Positions 41,582 to 47,927 of a stretch of DNA of 50,546 bases are shown here, in pieces. The position numbers and the translations under genes were made by a program. Position 1 is the first letter of the stretch. Each line of letters opens with the position of its first letter. The notes under the pieces are model-generated. The model was given only the letters and a program-made list of their open reading frames with translations, did no database searches and was not told the origin of the DNA. Origin of the DNA: Candidatus Nomurabacteria bacterium (GTDB lineage: Bacteria > Patescibacteriota > Minisyncoccia > Phycocordibacterales > Phycocordibacteraceae). The stretch spans positions 1 to 50,546 of the forward strand of contig CALRBA010000006.1 of assembly GCA_943353835.1 (NCBI GenBank), given 5' to 3'.

Positions 41582-42574
41582 TCAAGAAAGAGCGCCAGAT
41601 ACCTTCGCGAGGCGAGCGAGGAAGGTCGCGCGGGCGGCGGGGACATTTTCTTCCTTCCCCTTCCACACAGCGAGCGCCTCGTCCTGAAGCGCGCGGGCGT
41701 ACGAGAATGTAAGCGGCCACGGCGCGCCCGAGGAGCGGGTGCGCCGTGTTATCGCCGAGAGATTCTCGGTCGCTTGGTCTGGTGTCTGCCCGCCGGAGAG
41801 GAATACGATGCCGGCTATCTGCGTCGGAACATTCTCCATAAGTACCGCGAGCGTATCTTCGGCGACTTCTTCAGGTGTGTCCTTCTTCGCGTTCTCGCTT
41901 CCGGAAAGAATCATTGCTATTTTCAAAATGAGGCTCGCGCGGTCTACAGAATGTTCGGCGAGTACTGAAAAAAGCGTCTGCAACATTTCTCCAGTCACAG
42001 CGCGGGTACTGGCCCTACTGTGTTTGCCGTTCATCAGCACTTCAGGTTCAAGAATAGGCACAAGGCCGGCAGACTGTGCCTCCTTCGCATAGCTCGCGAG
42101 ACGCTTCATATTCTCGTGTATGGCTTGGGCCGATGGGAGAGTATCACCGTCAATATTAATGACTCCGCGCCACTTTGTGAAAACGGCGCCCTGCTTCTTA
42201 TATTCTTCAAGCCGTTCTGTAAGGCCGATAAGGCCGTTCGTGATTAGCTCGTTCGGGCTTTCTGGAAATGGTTCAGTCCCGAGGTCTACCTTCACCCCCG
42301 GCATAATTCCGCGCGCAAGAAGCGACTTAGTAAATAAGTTTTTATCGTCACCTTTTTCAAGAAGAGAATCTGAAAAGAGAATGACGCCGGCGAGATATTT
42401 TTCAATACCTTCCGTGCCGATGAAAAGGTCGCGAAACTGCCGGCGCGACTCCGCGCCGGCTCCGATGCCGTAATCGGCGAGGCGCGCAGTCGCCGTGTGC
42501 ACGCTCTCGTCCGCGGCGAGAAGCCCTTTACCGTGTAAAAAAAGCGAACGTGCAATCGCGACAAGGTCAGTCAT
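41582..42574 (-). CDS. Fructose-bisphosphate aldolase class I
   Basis: 330 aa. Eukaryote-type class I signatures: GKGLLAADES (residues 16-25), TKWRGVINI (substrate-binding Lys), LVPILEPEVLMNGKHS, SLILKIAMILSGSENAKK (the ILK lysine forms the Schiff base), GIVFLSGGQTPDQAT. It cleaves FBP to DHAP and GAP, or runs in reverse. TATACT ends 6 nt before the ATG. Divergent from the PfkB kinase across 52 bp. Confidence 0.93.
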   Translation of the reverse strand: MTDLVAIARSLFLHGKGLLAADESVHTATARLADYGIGAGAESRRQFRDLFIGTEGIEKYLAGVILFSDSLLEKGDDKNLFTKSLLARGIMPGVKVDLGTEPFPESPNELITNGLIGLTERLEEYKKQGAVFTKWRGVINIDGDTLPSAQAIHENMKRLASYAKEAQSAGLVPILEPEVLMNGKHSRASTRAVTGEMLQTLFSVLAEHSVDRASLILKIAMILSGSENAKKDTPEEVAEDTLAVLMENVPTQIAGIVFLSGGQTPDQATENLSAITRRTRSSGAPWPLTFSYARALQDEALAVWKGKEENVPAARATFLARLAKVSGALS

Positions 42575-42580
42575 ACGTTA

Positions 42581-42626
42581 AGTATAACCCTTTATACTTT
42601 ATACTTCATACCTTATACTCTATATC
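42581..42626. promoter_or_regulatory. Divergent -10 elements with a 7-bp tandem array
   Basis: Leftward TATACT (42581-42586 complement) serves the aldolase. Rightward, five 7-bp units (42592-42626) TTATACT, TTATACT, TCATACC, TTATACT, CTATATC run straight into the ATG at 42627. Units 1, 2 and 4 contain a TATACT. The last intact -10 sits 7 nt from the ATG, the distance seen at other leaderless genes. Confidence 0.75.
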
Positions 42627-43613
42627 ATGGATTTCATTGCTATCGGCGACACGGTCGTTGATGAATTTATTAAGCTGAAGGAAGCGCACGTCTCCTGTGA
42701 TGTGAATCACGAGAACTGCACTATCGGAATGAAATGGGGAGACAAGATTCCATACGACTCTTCAATACTCGTACCGGCGGTGGGGAACGCGGCGAACGCC
42801 GTAGTCAGCGCTGCGCGTCTCGGCCTCTCTACTGGATTCATTTCAAACGTGGGGAATGACCGTTTCGGAGAAGAAATTCTTGCCGTCTTCGCTCGTGAAG
42901 GCGTGGATACGAAGTATGTCGCGGTGAACGATGGTATACCGACGAATCACCATTACGTACTCTCCTACGAAGCAGAGAGAACTATTCTCATTCGGCATGA
43001 AGCGTATCCGTATTTAATTCCAGAAGGACTTACTCCGCCGAAATGGCTCTACCTCTCATCAGTCGGCGAACATTCCGAAACATTCCACACAGAACTCGCG
43101 AAGTGGCTTCGTGAGCATCCGGAGACGAAGCTCGCCTTCCAGCCAGGCACGTTCCAGATAAAAATGGGTAGAGAGAAGCTCGCTGGGCTCTACGCGGTGA
43201 CAGAAGTTGTAGCAGTGAACAAAGAAGAGGCAGAGAGAATTCTGGAGCTCGGCAAAACGGATATAAAAGAATTGCTTGAAAAAATGCGTGCGCTCGGGCC
43301 AAGAATTGCTCTCATCACAGACGGCCCCTCTGGTGCATATGTATCTGACGGAAATGAAATGTTGAAAGTGCCGATGTATCCCGACCCCTCGCCGCCATTA
43401 AACCGCACTGGCGCCGGCGATGCGACGACCTCCACATTCGTCGTCGCGCTCGCGCTCGGAAAGTCGCTCTCCGAGGCGCTCCTATGGGGGCCGATAAACT
43501 CAATGTCGGTGGTCCAACATGTCGGCGCACAGAAAGGACTCCTCTCGCGCGAAAAGATAGAAGAATACATCGCGAACGCTCACACAGAGTATGCGGTCAC
43601 CTCACTGGTTTAG
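42627..43613 (+). CDS. PfkB-family carbohydrate/nucleoside kinase
   Basis: 328 aa. PfkB/ribokinase fold: N-terminal AIGDTVVDEF, GNAANAVVSAARLGLSTGF (substrate site), and the C-terminal ATP/catalytic motif NRTGAGDATTSTFVVALALG (GAGD with the base Asp). A Cys/His stretch (VSCDVNHENCTIGMKWGDK) replaces the usual N-terminal lid. Substrate could be a sugar, sugar phosphate or nucleoside. Next to aldolase and the pentose block, a 6-phosphofructokinase-like or ribokinase-like role is plausible. Convergent with the small TM gene (12-bp overlap). Confidence 0.85.
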   Translation: MDFIAIGDTVVDEFIKLKEAHVSCDVNHENCTIGMKWGDKIPYDSSILVPAVGNAANAVVSAARLGLSTGFISNVGNDRFGEEILAVFAREGVDTKYVAVNDGIPTNHHYVLSYEAERTILIRHEAYPYLIPEGLTPPKWLYLSSVGEHSETFHTELAKWLREHPETKLAFQPGTFQIKMGREKLAGLYAVTEVVAVNKEEAERILELGKTDIKELLEKMRALGPRIALITDGPSGAYVSDGNEMLKVPMYPDPSPPLNRTGAGDATTSTFVVALALGKSLSEALLWGPINSMSVVQHVGAQKGLLSREKIEEYIANAHTEYAVTSLV

Positions 43614-43769
43614 AATCGACTGCTGAAGGGGAGCGTACTCTGCTTCGGACCCGTCGAATGTAGCAGAGAGCGTATCAGAGTACGCGATGTTCACGATGAG
43701 CCACACAGCACTCGCGCCGGCAATGGTGATAATCAGCGTCGCGAAGTAGGAGTTTATTCTGTCTTTCAT
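43602..43769 (-). CDS. Small membrane protein (55 aa)
   Basis: 55 aa with one TM (FATLIITIAGASAVWLIVNIA) after a short charged start. A Ser/Asp-rich outer tail follows. Start ATG 43769 overlaps the transketolase subunit stop (43777) by no bases, 7 bp apart, so it looks like the last gene of that run. Overlaps the end of the PfkB gene by 12 bp. No family known. Confidence 0.5.
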   Translation of the reverse strand: MKDRINSYFATLIITIAGASAVWLIVNIAYSDTLSATFDGSEAEYAPLQQSILNQ

Positions 43770-43776
43770 ACTTGTA

Positions 43777-44775
43777 TTATACACGCACGAACTCCCGTAC
43801 AGCGTCTTCTATGTGTAGAGCATCCAGTCCATAGTGTTTAAGAAGTTCTTCGGGAGAGCCCGACTGCCCGAATCGGTCTTGTATGCCGAGACGGCGTATC
43901 GGCACGGGATGATTTTCTGAAAGAAATTCGGCGACGGCGCTCCCGAAGCCTCCGGCTGTCTGGTGCTCTTCAATCGTTATTACACGGCCCGCGCGCCTCG
44001 CCGCCGCGAGCACCGCATCTCTGTCAAGAGGCTTAACCGTCGGGCAGTGGAGCACGAGGGTTTCTATACCGTCTCCGGCGAGTACATTGGCCGCTTCTAG
44101 CGCCGTATAGCTCAACGAGCCGGTTGAGATAATCGCGACTTTTGGTGCATCTCCGCCAGCCGGCGGATCCCAGAGCATAAGCGCCTTACCTATCTGAAAC
44201 GGCGTTTCGGATGTTGTGAAAACAGGAGTGTTCGCGCGCCCGAATCTCAGATATACCGGCCCGTCCGTCTGCGCCGAAGCGACCACCGCCTTCCACGCTT
44301 CCTCTGAATCGGCAGGCACTATGACCGTCATACCTGGCAACATTCGCATCATCCCGATATCCTCTAACATCTGATGAGTCGCGCCGTCCGGCCCGACAGA
44401 CACACCAGCATGCATTCCGCATATCTTAACCGGCACATTATTGAGCGCGATGGTTGTGCGAATATGTTCATAATTACGACCGGGACTGAAGACTGCATAA
44501 CTCGCGATGAACGGTATCTTACCTGCACCCGCCATTCCGGACGCGACTCCTGCCATATTCTGTTCGGCAACTCCCATTTCTATAAAACGCTCTGGAAATT
44601 CTTTTTGGAACAATTCGGCGCGTGTGCTCTCGGCGAGGTCCGCGCAGAGTACGACGACTCGCGAGTCTGCCTTACCCGCTTCTATGACGCCGTGTCCGAA
44701 CCCGTCGCGCGTAGACGCCGTCTTAATTTCGGTGGAGAAGACATTTTCTGTGAGTTTGGCATTTTCGTTAAGCAT
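43777..44775 (-). CDS. Transketolase, C-terminal subunit
   Basis: 332 aa, the Pyr-plus-C-terminal half of a split transketolase. Features: STRDGFGHGVIEAGKADSRVV, FIEMGVAEQNMAGVASGMA (catalytic Glu for TPP activation), FSPGRNYEHIRTTIALNNV, MHAGVSVGPDGATHQMLED, and the C-terminal ITIEEHQTAGGFGSAVAE. Acts with the N-terminal subunit, whose gene overlaps it by 8 bp at 44768-44775. Moves two-carbon units in the non-oxidative pentose phosphate pathway. Confidence 0.93.
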   Translation of the reverse strand: MLNENAKLTENVFSTEIKTASTRDGFGHGVIEAGKADSRVVVLCADLAESTRAELFQKEFPERFIEMGVAEQNMAGVASGMAGAGKIPFIASYAVFSPGRNYEHIRTTIALNNVPVKICGMHAGVSVGPDGATHQMLEDIGMMRMLPGMTVIVPADSEEAWKAVVASAQTDGPVYLRFGRANTPVFTTSETPFQIGKALMLWDPPAGGDAPKVAIISTGSLSYTALEAANVLAGDGIETLVLHCPTVKPLDRDAVLAAARRAGRVITIEEHQTAGGFGSAVAEFLSENHPVPIRRLGIQDRFGQSGSPEELLKHYGLDALHIEDAVREFVRV

Positions 44776-45640
44776 AATCGTGTGATATTTTACCGCCGAG
44801 CGTACGCAGTTCTTTCAAAAATCGCTTCCCTTCTTCCTTAGTCGGTGGCTTACCGTGCCAGCGATAATCAAACTCTATTTCAGGCACCCCTTTGCCGGGA
44901 ATCGTGTGGGCTATGATAATAGTCGGCTTTTCATAAATAGCTTTTGCCTCGTCAACGGCGGCAATGAAGGCGGGAATATCGTTTCCGTTTACTTCAAGCA
45001 CATGCCAATTAAATGCGCGATACTTATCCGCGAGAGGCTCCAGAGGCATCACGTCTTCGGTCATTCCGTCTATCTGGATATTGTTTCTGTCCATCACTGC
45101 CGTCAGGTTGGAGAGCTTATATTTACCGGCGAACATTGCCGCCTCCCACGTACTACCCTCCTCCTGTTCGCCGTCGCTCATCAGGCAGTAAATACGAGGT
45201 TTCAGCTTGCTGCTTGCAGGTTGCAGGTTTTTAAAGGCGTATGCCATTCCGGAAGCCTGCGAGAGGCCCTCGCCGAGTGGACCGGAAGTCGTTTCTAGGC
45301 CGGGCAGTTTAAGTCGTTCAGGGTGTCCCTGCAAACGCGAACCGAATTTACGCAACGTCAAACATTCTTCAATCGGAAAGTATCCCGCGTGCGCCATCGT
45401 TGCGTAAAGCACCGGACAAATATGACCGTTAGAGAGTATCAGACGGTCGCGCTCTTCCCACTGCGGATTGCCGGGCTTGTGCGCGAGAATATGAAAATAA
45501 AACGCGGTGAATATGTCAGCCATGCCCAAGGGGCCAGCTGTGTGTCCGCTCCCCGCAGAGACGAGCATATTGATAAGCGTCTCGCGAATCTTCTCCGCCT
45601 GTGTATCAAGCGCGATTTTCTGTTCTTCTGTAATCATCAT
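44768..45640 (-). CDS. Transketolase, N-terminal (TPP-binding) subunit
   Basis: 290 aa, the PP half of split transketolase: SAGSGHTAGPLGMADIFTAF, ERDRLILSNGHICPVLYA, HPERLKLPGLETTSGPLGEG, and the TPP motif YCLMSDGEQEEGSTWEAA (GDG-type) ending in DRNNIQIDG. TATAAT ends 7 nt before the first ATG. FKNLQPASSKLKPR before the TPP motif is encoded by a short CTGCAA/AGCAGC-rich repetitive stretch (45203-45232) and appears slightly longer than in homologues. Confidence 0.93.
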   Translation of the reverse strand: MMITEEQKIALDTQAEKIRETLINMLVSAGSGHTAGPLGMADIFTAFYFHILAHKPGNPQWEERDRLILSNGHICPVLYATMAHAGYFPIEECLTLRKFGSRLQGHPERLKLPGLETTSGPLGEGLSQASGMAYAFKNLQPASSKLKPRIYCLMSDGEQEEGSTWEAAMFAGKYKLSNLTAVMDRNNIQIDGMTEDVMPLEPLADKYRAFNWHVLEVNGNDIPAFIAAVDEAKAIYEKPTIIIAHTIPGKGVPEIEFDYRWHGKPPTKEEGKRFLKELRTLGGKISHDYA

Positions 45641-45648
45641 TCTTTTTA

Positions 45649-46368
45649 TTATACGCCATACGGGCTCTGAAGTGCTTCAAGATCGGCAAAGACGCTGTCC
45701 GGGTCGTGCGCTTTCAGAAGTACTGAACCGACAACGAGATTGGAGACGCCGAGCGCGACGAGTTTTTTTGCGCTCGGAAGCGAGACTCCTCCATCAACCT
45801 GCACGGGAATCTGCGGATTCCGACTACGAAATACGCGTATCTTTTCAAACACGCGTCGGTCAAAAGGCTGTCCTTGAAGGCCTATACGCGCAATGCCCAT
45901 AAACTGCACATACTCCACTTCGCCAAGGAACGGCTCTATAAGAGCGAGGTCGCTCGCGAGATTAATAGCGATGCCGAATGAGATGAGACCTGAAGCGAAT
46001 CCGTCGCCGGCTCCGTAACGACGGCGCGCCGACGCGAGGAGCCGGCCGAGGTCGGTCGTACTCTCTGCGTGGAAGGTGAGTCGCGTGGCGCCCTGCGCCA
46101 GCCACGCTTCAGCCATCACCTCGGCATTGGTGCACATTAAATCAATCTCGTATGTGAAGCGGTCAAGATGCGGGAGCATCTCTCCGCGATCTACCATATT
46201 CTGGAATTCTTTAGGTGCGGTATAGGGCCATGAGGCAGGAGAGGCGAACCTGCCGTCAACAACATCTATCTGAACACGACTAACGGAATTAATTCTGGTG
46301 AGCAAAGCGAGCTTCTCCTCGAGGTCTGTACGCGAGGTCGGTAGCACTGCCGGAACGATGAGTCCCAT
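45649..46368 (-). CDS. rpe: Ribulose-phosphate 3-epimerase-like protein
   Basis: 239 aa TIM barrel: MGLIVPAVLPT, RVQIDVVDGRFASPASW (D of the metal site), TFHAESTTD (His), GIAINLASDL, YVQFMGIARIGLQGQPF (GxxGQ-F as in GFGGQ), and IPVQVDGGVSL. Divergent from E. coli Rpe but with the same motif order. Interconverts ribulose- and xylulose-5-phosphate. TGCTAGAAT ends 6 nt before the ATG. Between rpiB and the transketolase genes on the same strand. Confidence 0.82.
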   Translation of the reverse strand: MGLIVPAVLPTSRTDLEEKLALLTRINSVSRVQIDVVDGRFASPASWPYTAPKEFQNMVDRGEMLPHLDRFTYEIDLMCTNAEVMAEAWLAQGATRLTFHAESTTDLGRLLASARRRYGAGDGFASGLISFGIAINLASDLALIEPFLGEVEYVQFMGIARIGLQGQPFDRRVFEKIRVFRSRNPQIPVQVDGGVSLPSAKKLVALGVSNLVVGSVLLKAHDPDSVFADLEALQSPYGV

Positions 46369-46384
46369 GCTTTAATTCTAGCAC

Positions 46385-46819
46385 CTAAAATTTGGCGAGG
46401 CGACGGGCGTGGCGCGGCGAGTCTGAAAACGGTGTTTCTAAGAATATGCGTACCGCTAGGTCGGCCTCCTCTACTGAGACGAACCGCGCGCCGAGCGAGA
46501 GAATATTCGCGTCATTATGTTCTTGGGCGAGGCGCACAAGTTCTAACGAGCCTCCGTAAAAGACTGCGGCGCGGACGCCTTTGATACGATTCGCTGCCAT
46601 CGCTTCGCCCTGTCCCGAACCACCGATGATAATCCCACGCGCATCATGAGTCGCAGCCACCTTTTCGGCACATGGGGTGATAAAGTCTGGATAGTCGTCG
46701 TCTGGATTAAGGGTAAACGCACCCATATCTTCGACCTCGTGCCCAAGCGTACGACAGTGCTCAACAAGCGCGTTCTTAAGAGCGAACCCTGCGTGGTCTG
46801 AGGCAATAAATATATGCAT
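46385..46819 (-). CDS. rpiB: Ribose-5-phosphate isomerase B
   Basis: 144 aa. MHIFIASDHAGFALK (sugar-phosphate binding), DDDYPDFITPCAEKV, and IIIGGSGQGEAMAANRIKG. The last is the variant in which the E. coli catalytic Cys is replaced and Glu is thought to act as base (mycobacterial-type). ANILSLGARFV and the C-terminal FSDSPRHARRLAKF follow. Start ATG 46819 (MHIFIASDH); an earlier ATG would read through the gapA end. Follows gapA by 1 bp. Confidence 0.92.
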   Translation of the reverse strand: MHIFIASDHAGFALKNALVEHCRTLGHEVEDMGAFTLNPDDDYPDFITPCAEKVAATHDARGIIIGGSGQGEAMAANRIKGVRAAVFYGGSLELVRLAQEHNDANILSLGARFVSVEEADLAVRIFLETPFSDSPRHARRLAKF

Positions 46820-46820
46820 T

Positions 46821-47885
46821 TTAATTCTGCGTCGAATCCGCACCCGTTTCTGCACTGGCAGAAACTGGTGACGGATTCGACATGATTGCCGTGGATGCGG
46901 CAATCACGTGCCGAACGAGAGACTCGGCATATCCCATCTCGTTATCATACCAAGAGAGAACCTTAACGAGGTTTCCGTCCACTACGCGCGTCATGCTCAA
47001 ATCGGCAATTGAGGCGCACGGCTCTCCGACAATGTCACTGGAGACTAACTCTTCGTCTGTGGTCGCGAAGATTCCCGCCCAGCGTGGCGCGTACGCGGCA
47101 TTACGCAGTATCTCGTTTACCTCCTCTCTTGTCGTAGAACGCTTCGCGATAAATGTGATATCAGCGATAGACCCGGCCGCCACAGGCACACGGAGCGCGA
47201 TGCCGTCGAACTTTCCCGCGAGTTGTGGATACGCTTCAGTGACCGCGAGCGCGGCGCCGGTCGCGGTCGGCACGATATTCATCGCTCCGGCTCTCCCCTC
47301 CCGTTTATCTTTTCTGGAGGGGCCATCCACGATAGACTGGCTCGCCGTGTACGCGTGCGCCGTAGAGAGCACCGCCTTTTCAATCCCTATCGCCTCGTCA
47401 AGAATGGCAATGACCGGGCTTGCGGCGTTGGTGGTGCAGGAAGCGTTTGAAGACATCTGACAGGTCGCGAGCTTCTCTTCGTTAACGCCCATCAGAATAG
47501 TTTCTCCGCCATCGCCCTTCGAAGGGGCTGTGATTATCACCCGCTTCGCGCCGGCGGTTATGTGCGCCTGCGCCTTATCGTATTCGGTAAAGAAACCGGT
47601 GGACTCAATAACAATGTCAATATTCAAATCTCTCCACGGCAGTTTGCTCGGGTCCTTTTCAGAAAAAAACTTCACTCCCTTCCCGTCTATAATTAACTGC
47701 CCACTGCCCACTGCCACCTGCCCACTAAATCTTCCGTACACAGTGTCGTAGGTGAGCAGATATGCAAGATTCTCCAGAGAGCCGAGATCGTTCACAGCGA
47801 CTACTTCGACCCCACGCCCCTGCGAGAGCCGAGCGAACGCCCTGCCTATCCTCCCGAACCCGTTAATCGCGACGCGAATAGCCAT
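46821..47885 (-). CDS. gapA: Glyceraldehyde-3-phosphate dehydrogenase
   Basis: 354 aa. AINGFGRIGRAFARL (NAD site), SNASCTTNAASPV (catalytic Cys), STAHAYTASQSIVDGPSRKD, and SWYDNEMGYAESLVRHV. Type I GAPDH. The usual protein ends about 20 residues earlier; the tail (about SNPSPVSASAETGADSTQN) is encoded by the large palindrome at 46831-46881. Promoter with TGCTATACT (hexamer 47915-47920) and a leader of about 25 nt. First gene of the gapA-rpiB-rpe-transketolase run. Confidence 0.95.
   Translation of the reverse strand: MAIRVAINGFGRIGRAFARLSQGRGVEVVAVNDLGSLENLAYLLTYDTVYGRFSGQVAVGSGQLIIDGKGVKFFSEKDPSKLPWRDLNIDIVIESTGFFTEYDKAQAHITAGAKRVIITAPSKGDGGETILMGVNEEKLATCQMSSNASCTTNAASPVIAILDEAIGIEKAVLSTAHAYTASQSIVDGPSRKDKREGRAGAMNIVPTATGAALAVTEAYPQLAGKFDGIALRVPVAAGSIADITFIAKRSTTREEVNEILRNAAYAPRWAGIFATTDEELVSSDIVGEPCASIADLSMTRVVDGNLVKVLSWYDNEMGYAESLVRHVIAASTAIMSNPSPVSASAETGADSTQN
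46831..46881 (-). repeat. 51-bp palindrome at the gapA end, upstream of rpiB
   Basis: Outer arms 10 bp (46831-46840/46872-46881) and inner arms to a 4-nt loop (46854-46857); about 22 of 23 left-arm bases pair, with one bulge and one mismatch. It codes for the non-conserved GapA tail and ends 11 bp before the rpiB ATG. In mRNA it is a stable hairpin next to a start codon. Confidence 0.7.
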
Positions 47886-47914
47886 ATCAAATTATTTAGA
47901 TAAACAATATAAGA

Positions 47915-47920
47915 AGTATA
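47915..47920 (-). promoter_or_regulatory. Extended -10 of gapA (TGCTATACT)
   Basis: Minus-strand TATACT at 47915-47920 preceded by TGC. Transcript start near 47908, about 23 nt before the gapA ATG. No clear -35. Confidence 0.5.
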
Positions 47921-47927
47921 GCACTAG

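Noticed and set aside
47695-47735. Repeated CCCACTGC stretch in gapA as an inserted element
   Set aside because: The protein has the same length as homologues here, so it is a low-complexity coding stretch, not an insertion.
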